From Acidothermus sp. (GTDB lineage Bacteria > Actinomycetota > Actinomycetes > Acidothermales > Acidothermaceae), in the NCBI GenBank assembly GCA_023512015.1, contig JAIMAI010000001.1, positions 62,001-126,000 on the forward strand: a DNA stretch of 64,000 nt. The letters are read 5' to 3'. The position numbers were made by a program, and so were the translations under genes. Position 1 is the stretch's first letter; each line of letters begins with the position of its first letter. This document shows positions 46,841 through 55,800 of the stretch, piece after piece. Under the pieces are notes generated by a model, which was not told where the DNA came from, searched no databases, and was given only the letters and a program-made list of their open reading frames with translations.

Positions 46841-46918
46841 ACCGACACCGACGATCGCGCTCCCGGCAACACCGACATCGACGATCGCGTTCCCGCAGCA
46901 CCGACATCGACGATGCCG
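46841..46918. repeat. 30-bp tandem repeat, 2.6 copies, at the ABC1 kinase start
   Basis: Copies at 46841-46870, 46871-46899 and a partial one at 46900-46918 share the core ACCGACA-CGACGATCGCG-TCCCG. The array fills the gap between the E1-like stop and the kinase start and contains the upstream ATG at 46913. Changes in copy number would alter the leader of the kinase gene. Confidence 0.7.
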
Positions 46919-46936
46919 AAACGGAAGAATGACCCC

Positions 46937-48292
46937 ATGGGCGATATTCCGCGGGGCACCGTCGCACGCACGGCCCGGTTGGCACGCCTGCCGCTAGGCG
47001 CGGCGGGGCGGACGGCGGTGGGGATCGGTAAGCGCCTCACCGGCCGGTCGACCGCGGAAGTGGTGAGCGAGTTCCAGCGCCGCACCGCCGAGCAGATGTT
47101 CGACGTCCTCGGGGAATTGAAAGGCGGTGCGATGAAGGTCGGGCAGGCGCTGTCGGTCTTCGAAGCCGCCCTGCCCGAGGAGATCGCCGCACCCTACCGG
47201 GAATCCCTGACCCGACTGCAAGACGACGCCCCTCCGATGGCCGAGGAGGTCGTCCACCGGGTCATGGCCGGCCAGCTCGGACCTGCTTGGCGCGACTATT
47301 TCCGCTCGTTCAGCGACAAGCCGGCCGCTGCGGCGTCCATCGGGCAGGTGCACCGGGCGGTGTGGCACGACGGACGTGACGTTGCGGTGAAAATCCAGTA
47401 CCCGGGGGCCGGTCGAGCGCTGCTCTCTGATTTGACCCAACTCGGGCGGCTCGGGCGGGTCTTCGGCGTGCTCTTCCCGGGCCTGGACATGAAACCCCTG
47501 CTCAAGGAGTTGCGGGAACGTGTCGCCGAGGAACTCGACTACCGCCTGGAGGCGATGTCGCAGCACACCTTCGCCCAAGCCTATTTCGAGGACGCCGACA
47601 TCTACATTCCCGACGTTCTCGCCGGAGCCGACCGGGTCATCGTCTCCGAATGGGTGGAAGGCACGCCGCTCTCGGCCATCATCCGCTCCGGAAGTCGGTC
47701 CGATCGAGACCACGCAGGTCTGCTGTACGTGCGCTTCCTCTTCTCCGGTCCCGCGCGCGCCGGACTTCTGCACGCCGACCCGCACCCCGGGAATTACCGC
47801 CTGTTGGACGACGGACGCCTCGCCGTACTGGACTTCGGCGCGGTCAACCGCCTACCCAACGGACTGCCGCCCGTCATCGGGCGGCTGCTCACACTGGCGC
47901 TCCGCGAGGAACCGCACGCTGTCCTCGACGGGCTGCGGGAAGAAGGGTTCGTGACCACGCGTCGCACCATCGACCCGCACGATTTGCTGGCGTACCTCAA
48001 TCCGTTCCTCGATCCGGTTCGTCACCCTACTTTTCACTTCACCCGGAAATGGCTCCGCGAGCAGGCTTCGCGGATCGGGGATCCGCGCACCCCTTCGGGG
48101 GCGCTTGCGCGGCAGCTGAACCTTCCGCCGTCCTACTTGCTCATTCACCGGGTATGGATGGGCGGGATCGGGGTGCTGTGTCAACTCGACGCCGAAGGAC
48201 CGTTCCAATCGGAGATCGTCCGGTGGTTGCCCGGATTGGAACTCCCGCCCGAATCCAGCGCCGTACCGGGCCGGGCGACGAAAAGTCCTTAG
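46937..48292 (+). CDS. ABC1/UbiB-family atypical kinase
   Basis: 451 residues. The family motifs are complete: KxGQ in GGAMKVGQALS, an Ala-rich loop AAAASIGQVHRA, the ATP lysine in VAVKIQYPG, catalytic HADPHPGNYRLL, and metal-binding LDFGAV. ABC1 proteins are membrane-associated ATPases/kinases linked to isoprenoid quinone biology. ATG at 46937 gives the family N-terminus (MGDIPRGTVARTARLA) and has GGAAG upstream; ATG at 46913 is the alternative. The gene follows the E1-like gene and precedes convergent whiB7, as in other actinobacteria. Confidence 0.93.
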   Translation: MGDIPRGTVARTARLARLPLGAAGRTAVGIGKRLTGRSTAEVVSEFQRRTAEQMFDVLGELKGGAMKVGQALSVFEAALPEEIAAPYRESLTRLQDDAPPMAEEVVHRVMAGQLGPAWRDYFRSFSDKPAAAASIGQVHRAVWHDGRDVAVKIQYPGAGRALLSDLTQLGRLGRVFGVLFPGLDMKPLLKELRERVAEELDYRLEAMSQHTFAQAYFEDADIYIPDVLAGADRVIVSEWVEGTPLSAIIRSGSRSDRDHAGLLYVRFLFSGPARAGLLHADPHPGNYRLLDDGRLAVLDFGAVNRLPNGLPPVIGRLLTLALREEPHAVLDGLREEGFVTTRRTIDPHDLLAYLNPFLDPVRHPTFHFTRKWLREQASRIGDPRTPSGALARQLNLPPSYLLIHRVWMGGIGVLCQLDAEGPFQSEIVRWLPGLELPPESSAVPGRATKSP

Positions 48293-48327
48293 TCCGCCGG
48301 AGCATCAGGTCGCAGCGTTTTCTCCGC

Positions 48328-48606
48328 TCACGCTGCATCCTTGCGGGGTCGCCCGCGAGGTCGTTTGTGTTGGATGACGACGCCGTTCTCCAGCAATTCG
48401 CCGCCCCAGACTCCGCACGCCTCGCGACGGGCGAGCGCAGCCTCCAGACATTCGCGGCGCACCGGGCAACGGCGGCAGAGAGCTTTGGCAGCCTCGATTT
48501 CATCGAGTGACTCGGCGAAAAAGAGGTCCGGATCCCCCTGCACGCAAGGGATTTCTTGCGACGCCCGATATGCGCGCAGCACCGCGGCGTCGAACTCGGT
48601 AGTCAT
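48328..48606 (-). CDS. whiB7: WhiB7-type iron-sulfur transcription regulator
   Basis: 92 residues. Cluster cysteines C21, C44, C47 and C53 (IPCVQGDPDLFFAE, CRRCPVRREC), the turn GVWGGE at 65-70, and a C-terminal AT-hook RGRPRK at 84-89, which distinguishes WhiB7 from other Wbl proteins. WhiB7 binds a [4Fe-4S] cluster and SigA and activates intrinsic antibiotic-resistance genes. GAGGAG five bases before the ATG at 48606 sets the start; an upstream in-frame ATG at 48645 has its SD too close. The neighbours uvrD2 and ABC1 kinase are the same as in mycobacteria. Confidence 0.94.
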   Translation of the reverse strand: MTTEFDAAVLRAYRASQEIPCVQGDPDLFFAESLDEIEAAKALCRRCPVRRECLEAALARREACGVWGGELLENGVVIQHKRPRGRPRKDAA

Positions 48607-48760
48607 GACATCTCCTCGACACGTGGAGTGATAGGCGGGCGCCATCTCCTCGGTGCGGCATCCGACCGCCCGCAGGTGCGGCCGCGCCGCCCCCTGCGCC
48701 GACGGGCGCCCCGAGGGAATGTCGCGTGGCTATCCTCACGAGGAGCAGAGACATTTTTCG
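48607..48760 (-). promoter_or_regulatory. long whiB7 leader with hairpin and A-tract promoter candidate
   Basis: In the direction of whiB7, an AAAAA tract (plus-strand 48754-48758) lies upstream of AGGATA (48731-48736), which could be the -10. WhiB7-dependent promoters carry such an A/T patch beside the -35. About 120 bases of leader follow and contain a strong hairpin at 48671-48698 (CGCAGG...CCTGCG closing GCGGC...GCCGC). Mycobacterial whiB7 is controlled by leader attenuation, so this layout fits. The exact promoter boxes are uncertain. Confidence 0.4.
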
Positions 48761-48816
48761 GGGATCACCACGGGCGAGGATCCCCACACGCGGGAATTCA
48801 CCGCAGGCGTCGTCCG

Positions 48817-50265
48817 TCACGAAGCGCGGAAAGCTCCGGCCGCGTCGGGGCCGCCGTCGACGCGGCCGAAGGCTTCCGCGACGAAACGGCTCATCGGGCG
48901 AGTCGGCTGCCCGTCACGGGTTGCCGCCGGCCACGAAACCGTGAGCCAGCGTCGCGCCCTGGTGATGCCCACGAAGGCCAACCGGCGTTCCTCCGCGAGC
49001 GCCTCGGGACTGCGCGCCCGCGCGGCCGGGAACCACCCCTCGGCCCATCCGGTGAGGAAAACCGCGTCCCACTCCAACCCTTTCGCGGCGTGCAGGGTGG
49101 CGACGGTGACGGCGTCGGGACGGCGCAGCGACGGCGTCCGGGCCCCGGAGGTCACGCACCGCAGACCGGCTGCGCGCAGGGCCGCCGCGAAGTCGTTCAC
49201 CCGCCGCTGGACGCGGCACAGGACGGCGATCTCCGCCGGCGCCACGCCGCCGTCCAGGAGGGCGCGGATCGCCCGCACCGTGCCGTCGAGTTCCGCGGCC
49301 TCGTCGGGAAAATCCCGCACGATCGGATCCGGACCCGGCGGCCGAGTCGCCCGCAGCATCGGCGCCGTGCCGTCTGCGAGACGATTCGCGACCGCCACCA
49401 CTTCCGGCGTCGAACGGTAATTGCGCACCAACGAGAACACGGCGGCGTGCGGGAACCGTCGAGAAAAATCCTCCAGGTAGCGCGCACTCGCTCCGGCGAA
49501 TCCGTAAATCGATTGACGGGGATCGCCGACCACGCAGATGTCATCCCGCGTGCCGAGCCACGCATCGAGGAGCCGTTGTTCGGCCGCGTTCACATCCTGG
49601 TATTCATCCACCACGAAAACCCGGTAACGCCGCGCGAGCAATTCCGCAGCCTCCGATTCGGTTTCCAAAAGCGCGGAAAGCAGCAAGAGCAAATCCTCGA
49701 AATCGAGAAGGTGACGCTCGTTCTTGAGCCTCTCGTACTCCCGGTACGCCGCCGCGACGACGCTGGGGGACGCCGGTGGCACCCTTCCTTCGGTCTCGAC
49801 CGCCTTCTCGTACTCCTCCGGTGGGCGTCCGACCACCTTCATCCATTCGATCTCCCCGGCGATGTCGACGAGATCGAGCCGGTCGGTGCCGCCGACCGCC
49901 GGCACGACCTCGCGCAGCAGGTCGGTCTTGTCCGCCAGCAGCGTCGGGAAGCGGCCCCCAATGAGCCTGGGCCAGAAATAACGGAGCTGGCGCGCCGCCG
50001 CAGAGTGGAACGTCGAGACGTGGACGCCGTCCACCCCGAGCCCCCGCAGGCGTTCGGCGAGCTCGCGGGCGGCGCGGGTGGTGAAGGTGAGCGCCAAGAT
50101 GTGGGACGGCGCGGCCGCCCCGCACCGCACCAGGTGGGCGATGCGGTACGCCAGCGTGCGGGTCTTGCCCGTCCCGGGTCCGGCGATGATGCAGACCGGC
50201 CCGCCCGCGACCTCCACGGCCGCCCGCTGGTCCTCGTCGAGGACGTCGACCGCGCCGCTCACCAC
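48817..50265 (-). CDS. uvrD2: UvrD2-type superfamily I DNA helicase, short form
   Basis: 482 residues. Walker A GPGTGKT at 29-35, motif Ia TFTTRAARELAERL, motif II VVDEYQDV, motif III GDPRQSIYGFAGA, motif IV LVRNYRST, motif V TLHAAKGLEWDAVFL and motif VI EERRLAFVGITRAR are all present. M. tuberculosis UvrD2, in the same gene position, is about 700 residues with HRDC and cysteine-rich C-terminal parts. This one ends soon after motif VI and lacks both, and the 2B region is short. The start is GTG at 50265. It acts in DNA repair or unwinding. Divergent from the mycoredoxin gene. Confidence 0.9.
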   Translation of the reverse strand: MVSGAVDVLDEDQRAAVEVAGGPVCIIAGPGTGKTRTLAYRIAHLVRCGAAAPSHILALTFTTRAARELAERLRGLGVDGVHVSTFHSAAARQLRYFWPRLIGGRFPTLLADKTDLLREVVPAVGGTDRLDLVDIAGEIEWMKVVGRPPEEYEKAVETEGRVPPASPSVVAAAYREYERLKNERHLLDFEDLLLLLSALLETESEAAELLARRYRVFVVDEYQDVNAAEQRLLDAWLGTRDDICVVGDPRQSIYGFAGASARYLEDFSRRFPHAAVFSLVRNYRSTPEVVAVANRLADGTAPMLRATRPPGPDPIVRDFPDEAAELDGTVRAIRALLDGGVAPAEIAVLCRVQRRVNDFAAALRAAGLRCVTSGARTPSLRRPDAVTVATLHAAKGLEWDAVFLTGWAEGWFPAARARSPEALAEERRLAFVGITRARRWLTVSWPAATRDGQPTRPMSRFVAEAFGRVDGGPDAAGAFRAS

Positions 50266-50438
50266 CGGCTCATCGTGGCAGACCTGCCCGCCGTCCGGGC
50301 AGAAAGACCTGCGCGAGGCCCGTAACGAGCGGCTTTCGCGGGCGACTCCGGATGTTTCGGGAAGAGCAACGGCCGCCGTCCGGTTGTGCCCAATAGTTAA
50401 CGAACGACAACCAAAACATCACCGGAGGAGGCCATCTG

Positions 50439-50771
50439 ATGACGGCAGTGCCCACCAGCGACGAAGCTCCCGTCCGGGATCGGTCGGCCGACGGCGCCGC
50501 GGCATACCGGCCGGCGTCCGCCCACTCGGTCACCGTCTTCACGACGCCGTGGTGCGGGTACTGCCGCAGTCTCAAACGCAACCTGGACAGCCTCGGTGTG
50601 TCGTACCGCGAGGTGAACATCGAGGACGAACCGGAGGCGGCCCTCCTCGTCTCGCGGGTCAACGGCGGGAACCAGACGGTCCCGACCGTGCTCTTCGCCG
50701 ACGGGACCACGCTCACCAACCCGCCGGCGAGTGAGGTCGCCCGCCGCATCGGCGTCGCCGTCGGCTCGTAG
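50439..50771 (+). CDS. mrx1: mycoredoxin (glutaredoxin-like, CxxC)
   Basis: 110 residues. A 28-residue variable N-terminus is followed by the glutaredoxin fold with active site C39-G-Y-C42 (TPWCGYCRSLKRNLD), VNIEDEPEAA, and the cis-proline region NQTVPTVLF. Mycoredoxins use mycothiol to reduce mixed disulfides. GGAGGAGGCCATCTG precedes the ATG. Its place next to uvrD2 matches mycobacterial Rv3198A. Confidence 0.93.
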   Translation: MTAVPTSDEAPVRDRSADGAAAYRPASAHSVTVFTTPWCGYCRSLKRNLDSLGVSYREVNIEDEPEAALLVSRVNGGNQTVPTVLFADGTTLTNPPASEVARRIGVAVGS

Positions 50772-50877
50772 GGCGTGGCCGTCGCCTCATAGCCTGTCTC
50801 GGCTCCCGGCCCGTATCGACCCGTTCGGCTTCCGGCCCGTTCGGCCCACGTCGGCCCCTGTCGGCCGCCGATCCGGA

Positions 50878-52323
50878 TCAGCTCCCAGCCCGCCTCACGA
50901 TCTCGGCCCGGTGGGCTGCGAGATCGTCCCACAAGTAGGCGATGGCCTCCGCGCCCCGCAGCAGCAAGGAAATCTCGGCATGCTCGTCGGGCGCGTGGAA
51001 ACGGTCGGTGGGAAACGCCACACCGAGGAAAACCAGCGGAGCTCCAAGGATTTCCGAGATGTCGGCTTCCGGACCCGAGCCGCCTTCCCGGGTGAAGAGC
51101 ACCTCGGCGCCGTCGAAGGCAGCAGAGAGCGACCGGCTGATCGCCTGAACCGCTGGATGATCCAGCGGAACCAGATAGGGGCGCACCCCGGGGCCGAAAA
51201 AGGTCACCTGGGTTTCGATCCCAGGAGGGGTGTGCTGGGCGACGTACCGGCGAAACGCCTCCTGGACCGCAGCGGGATCTTGGTCGGCCACCAGCCGGAA
51301 CGAAACCTTGGCGTGAGCGTCGGTCGGAATGATCGTCTTGTGGCCGGGTCCGGTGTACCCGCCCCAGATTCCGTGGATCTCGCAGGTGGGGCGGGCCCAC
51401 ACCCGCTCCAACGTGGAGAACCCTTCTTCGCCTGCGGTGGCTCGGCTCGCGGCATCGGCAAGCCAAGCTTTCTCGTCGAACGGAAGCCGCGCGAACAGCT
51501 CCCGTTCCCGGTCGGACAGCGGGCGGACCGCGTCGTAAAAGCCGGGCAGCGTCACCCGGCCCCGATCGTCGTGCAGACCCGCGAGGATGTGGGTCAACAC
51601 CGTGAGCGGGTTGGGGACCGCACCGCCGAACACCCCCGAGTGCAGATCGACGTCCGGGCCGTGGACGTCGATCTGGCAATCGGTGAGCCCGCGCATCCCC
51701 AGACAGACGCTCACCACGCCCCTGGCGTACATGCCGCTGTCGCTCACCACGATCAAGTCGGGAGCCAGCCGGTCCCGATGGGTCCGCAGCAGTTCGGGAA
51801 AGGTCGGCGACCCCGACTCCTCCTCGCCTTCGACGAGCATCCGCAGGGTCACCGGCGGGGTCCGCCGTCCGCTCGCCGCGAGGTTCGCCCGCAGGCCGAG
51901 CAGGTGGCAGACCATCTGCCCCTTGTCGTCGGAGGCGCCGCGGCCGAGCAGCCACTCACCGTCCGGACCGTCGACGACCGCCGGTTCGAACGGCGCGAAC
52001 GTCCACGCCTCGACGGGGTCGACCGGCTGCACGTCGTGGTGCCCGTAGACCAACACGACCGGCGCAGACGGATCCTCGGGGGGCCATTCGGCGAAGACCG
52101 CCGGCGCCCCACTCGGGGCGGTCCACACCTCCACGGTCGGGAATCCGGTCGCGCGCAGCGCATCAGCCAGCCACTGCGCACTGCGCCGGGTGTCGTCGGC
52201 GTGCGCCGGGTCCGTCCACACCGACGGGATGCGCACCCACTCCGCGAGCTGGGCGACGAATTCGTCGCGATGGTCGGCGATGAAACGGCGGACGGCGTCC
52301 CGCCGGTCTGCATCCTCGGTCAT
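50878..52323 (-). CDS. M20 family metallo-dipeptidase
   Basis: 481 residues. Metal and catalytic residues are visible: YGHHDVQPVDP (first His and catalytic Asp), GRGASDDKG (bridging Asp), EGEEESGSP (catalytic and metal glutamates), and C-terminal RFHAPDEHAEIS (final His). The lid domain lies between (DVDLHSGVFGGAVPNP). It resembles dipeptidases of the carnosinase/PepV-like M20 group and would hydrolyse cytoplasmic peptides. ATG at 52323. It converges with the mycoredoxin gene and is divergent from the stress protein gene. Confidence 0.92.
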   Translation of the reverse strand: MTEDADRRDAVRRFIADHRDEFVAQLAEWVRIPSVWTDPAHADDTRRSAQWLADALRATGFPTVEVWTAPSGAPAVFAEWPPEDPSAPVVLVYGHHDVQPVDPVEAWTFAPFEPAVVDGPDGEWLLGRGASDDKGQMVCHLLGLRANLAASGRRTPPVTLRMLVEGEEESGSPTFPELLRTHRDRLAPDLIVVSDSGMYARGVVSVCLGMRGLTDCQIDVHGPDVDLHSGVFGGAVPNPLTVLTHILAGLHDDRGRVTLPGFYDAVRPLSDRERELFARLPFDEKAWLADAASRATAGEEGFSTLERVWARPTCEIHGIWGGYTGPGHKTIIPTDAHAKVSFRLVADQDPAAVQEAFRRYVAQHTPPGIETQVTFFGPGVRPYLVPLDHPAVQAISRSLSAAFDGAEVLFTREGGSGPEADISEILGAPLVFLGVAFPTDRFHAPDEHAEISLLLRGAEAIAYLWDDLAAHRAEIVRRAGS

Positions 52324-52406
52324 GCCCGCACTGTAGAACGCACCGCGGCGCGGCCATCGCCTCGCACCTGCGGGCGAATCGGCGACGAACGCGCCATTCT
52401 CGACGT

Positions 52407-52865
52407 ATGACCGATACTGCGGAGACCTCCGAGACCACCGGAGTGGGCGCGCCGCCGCTGGCCAACCTCGTCGTCGTCGGAGTCGACGGCTCCGAATGCT
52501 CCGCAAAGGCGCTGCGGTGGGCGGAGCAGTACGCCCGGGAAACCGGCGCGGACCTGGCGCTGGTCATCGCGTGGCATTGGCCGACCGCCTACGGCGAACC
52601 GATCCCGTTCGAGGAGTTCACCCCCGAGGCCGACGCCGCGGAGGTCCTCGCGAAAGCGGCGGAGACGGTGACGCTGCCGGCGGAGCGAGTCCACCGCATC
52701 ATCCGCCAAGGTCCGGCGGGCGACGTGCTGGTGAAGGCAAGTGAGGGAGCTCGCCTCCTGGTCGTCGGGAGCAAAGGACACGGAGGGTTGCTGCGCCGCG
52801 TCACCGGCTCCACGAGTCTGTACTGCGCCCACCACGCCCACTGCCCGGTGGTCATCGTGCGCTGA
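52407..52865 (+). CDS. universal stress protein, UspA family
   Basis: 152 residues. VVVGVDGSECSAKALRWAEQYA at the N-terminus and the ATP-binding signature GSKGHGGLLRRVTGSTS at the C-terminus. Single-domain, soluble. The ATG at 52407 follows 14 variable residues before the fold. The last 14 bases overlap the convergent adnB 3' end. Confidence 0.93.
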   Translation: MTDTAETSETTGVGAPPLANLVVVGVDGSECSAKALRWAEQYARETGADLALVIAWHWPTAYGEPIPFEEFTPEADAAEVLAKAAETVTLPAERVHRIIRQGPAGDVLVKASEGARLLVVGSKGHGGLLRRVTGSTSLYCAHHAHCPVVIVR

Positions 52866-55800
52866 CCCCGGCACTCCCGGTGATCAGCCGCTCGATACCG
52901 GCTCGATCCAACAGATCGGACGGCGCGCAGTCGCCGCCGTCCCGCAGATAGCAGAAGACGGCCCGCACCCGCTCCAACGGGCATCCGGTGAGTTCCGACC
53001 AGGCCAGGCGATACGCGGCGAGCTGAACGGCGGCGGGGGTGAGATCGGCCGGACGGCGTCCGGTCTTCCAGTCCACGATCGTGTAGCCGCCGTCGGGGTC
53101 TTGGAAGACCGCGTCCATCCGCCCCCGAATCACGATCCCGGCGACCACGAGCTGGAACGGGACCTCGACGTCGACCGGCGTGCGGGCCGCCCACGGGGAG
53201 GCGAGGAACGCGTCCTGAAGCTCCTCCAGCTCCCCGGGGCCTTCGACGCCGGCTTCGGCGTCGAAGGCCCCGGGGAGTTCGTCGATGTCGAGCAAGGCGG
53301 GGCTGCGGAAACGCTGCTCCACCCACTGATGGAAGGCGGTACCGCGACGCGCCTGCGGGATGGGGGGCAACGGGACCGGCCGGCGCAGCCGGACCACGAA
53401 CGTCTCCGGATCGCCCCGCAGCTCGACGAGTTGGCTGACCGACAGCTGGGCTGGGAGCGGGACGGCGTCGCCGTCCCGATCGGTCCGGTCGCGCATCTCC
53501 GCGAGAAGCAAGTCGACGTCGCGTTCCCACCGCCCGGCGACCGGATCGCCGTCGCCGCCCGGCGGCGGGGTGAGCTCCCCCCCGATTGCCTGTCGCACCA
53601 GCTCGGCAGCCCGGTCGAGCGCTTCCCGGCGCGCTCCCGCAGGGTCTGCGGGCCAGGGGGCGGTGCGGCGTCCCGCTGCCAGGCGCGGGTTGGTCGCGTT
53701 GGACGGCGGAGGCTCCACCCACGTGAGGATCGGCTGACCCGACCGGGCGCACACCCTGCGTACCTCGGCGAGGAAGACGCTCTCGGGGCGGGGCTTGGCG
53801 GTGTCGTCCCAGCGGTAGCCGGTGACGAGCAGCCGGCGCCGGGCACGAGTCACCGCCACGTAGGCGAGTCGGCGCTCCTCGACCAGCCGATGCTCGCGGA
53901 CCTGCGTCTCGAACTCGCCGATCCGTTCGGCCAGCTCGCCCTGATGGGCGCATCCGTCGAAGTCGAACGCCGGCAATGCCGCGCGGTCGCCGCGAAGCGG
54001 CCAAGGCAGGGCCTGGACGGCGGTGAGCCACCCGCTCACTCCGCGCAGCCGCGGGGGGAACACCCCGTCGACCCACCCGGGCAGGCAGACGACGTCCCAC
54101 TCCAGGCCCTTGGCGGAGTGGACGGTGAGGATGTCGACCACCCCGGCAGTAGCGTCGCCGGCTTCCCCGACCGGAGTGAGGAGATCGCTGGGTTCGTCGG
54201 TTTCGGCCTGCTCGAAACCCCGCTCGGCGTGGCGTCCGGCGTCCACGTAGTCCAGGAAGGCGGCGAGGGTGGGGCCGTCGGTCGCTTCAGCGAATCGCGC
54301 CGCGGTTTCGACGAAGGCATCGAGGTTGGCCCGCCCACGCGCCGGATCTCGGGCGATTGCCTCGACGTCGAGACCCGTCACCGAGATCACTTCATGCAGC
54401 AGGTCGGGCAGCGGTTGATCGAGTCGGCGTCGCAGCCAGCGGAGCTCGTCGGCGAGGGCGCGCAGTCTCCGGGAACCTTCCGGCGAGCACCAGCCACTTC
54501 CCGGGAGCCGGTCGAGGGCGTCGACGAGGCTCACCGGGATGTCACCCCCGCCTCCTACGGCCGCGTCGCGCGGGGCCGCGGCCCCAGCCGCGCAGCGCCG
54601 CGCCCAGCGCATCAACGCCGCGAGATCGGCGGGGCCGATCCGCCATCGCGCCCCGGTCAGGAGCCGCATCAGCGCGTCGCCGCGCTGCGGATCGACGAGC
54701 ACCCGCAGGACGGCTACCAGGTCTTGGATTTCGGGTTCGACCAGCAGCCCCCCGACCCCGAGGATCCGCACCGGCACGTCCCGGGCCCGCAGCGCCGCGG
54801 CGACCGCGGGAAGTTGCCTCCAGGTGCGGAGCAGGATGGCCGCCGTGGGCGGCTGGGTGCCGGGTTTCGGCCGAACCAGTTCGGCGACGAAGTCCGCGAC
54901 CGCCTGCGCCTCCTGCTCGACGGTTTCGAACATTCCGCAGCGGACCTCGCCCTCTGGGGCGTCCGGCAGGGCCGACAGCGTCGGGACGGCGAAACGCGCG
55001 GGGGGTGAGAGGCTTTCCGCCCCGGGGCGACGCAACGCATCGGCCAGCTCGTTGGCGACGTCCAGGATGCGCGGCCCGTTGCGAAAGCTCACGCTGAGCG
55101 CGTACCGGCCGGCGCCGCGGAACGCTTCGTCCAGCCCACGGAAGGTGTCGTGGCTCGCTCCCCGCCAGCCGTAGATGGCCTGCGCCGGGTCTCCGACGAC
55201 GGTCATCCAAGGAGTACCCGGATCACCGTCGGTGCCGTCGGCGGAGAACAGCGCGCTGAGGAATTCGAGCTGCGCGTGGCTGGTGTCTTGGAATTCGTCG
55301 AGCAGCACCGCACGGAAGGTCGCTCGTTCCGCCCGCCCGATCTCCGGGAAACGCTCGGCGAGGTCGGCGGCCAACGCCATTTGGTCGGCGAAATCCAGCA
55401 CTTCGGCTGCTTTCTTGCGTCGGCGGTATTCCTCGACGATCGGCAGGAGCTGGCATCGGCCGCGCAGCGCTGCGATCACACCGTCGACCTTCCTGTGCAC
55501 CGTGGCGCGTCCCGTCGGGTCGGGGTCGAGCCGCTCCAGTTGATCGGCGAGCTGGGTGCACCAGGCGGCGACGGCGTCGACGTCCACTCGATGTTGGGCA
55601 AGTTCGGCGGCCAGGGCGTAGACGCGCTGGGTCACGCTCATCGGGGTGAGGGTGATGGCGTCCATGGGGCCGTCGTAGGCGTCGACGGCACGGCGGGCGA
55701 ACTGCCAGGAGCCGGCCGGGGAGATCAGACGCTGACCCGGTTCGACGCCCAACCGCAGCGCGTGGTCGGCGACGATTCGCCCGGCGTAAGCGTCGTAGGT

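Noticed and set aside
45156-46985. 609-codon minus-strand frame opposite the zinc-ribbon and E1-like genes
   Set aside because: Composition is shadow-like, while the plus-strand genes have clear motifs and ribosome-binding sites.
48556-50325. 589-codon plus-strand frame opposite uvrD2
   Set aside because: Shadow frame with no domain; uvrD2 motifs are complete on the minus strand.
53230-53277. Inverted repeat in adnB as a transcription terminator or mobile element end
   Set aside because: It lies within a continuous, conserved reading frame with no T-run, target duplication or transposase.
52741-55008. 755-codon plus-strand frame opposite adnB
   Set aside because: Mirror of the adnB reading frame; adnB helicase and nuclease motifs are unambiguous.
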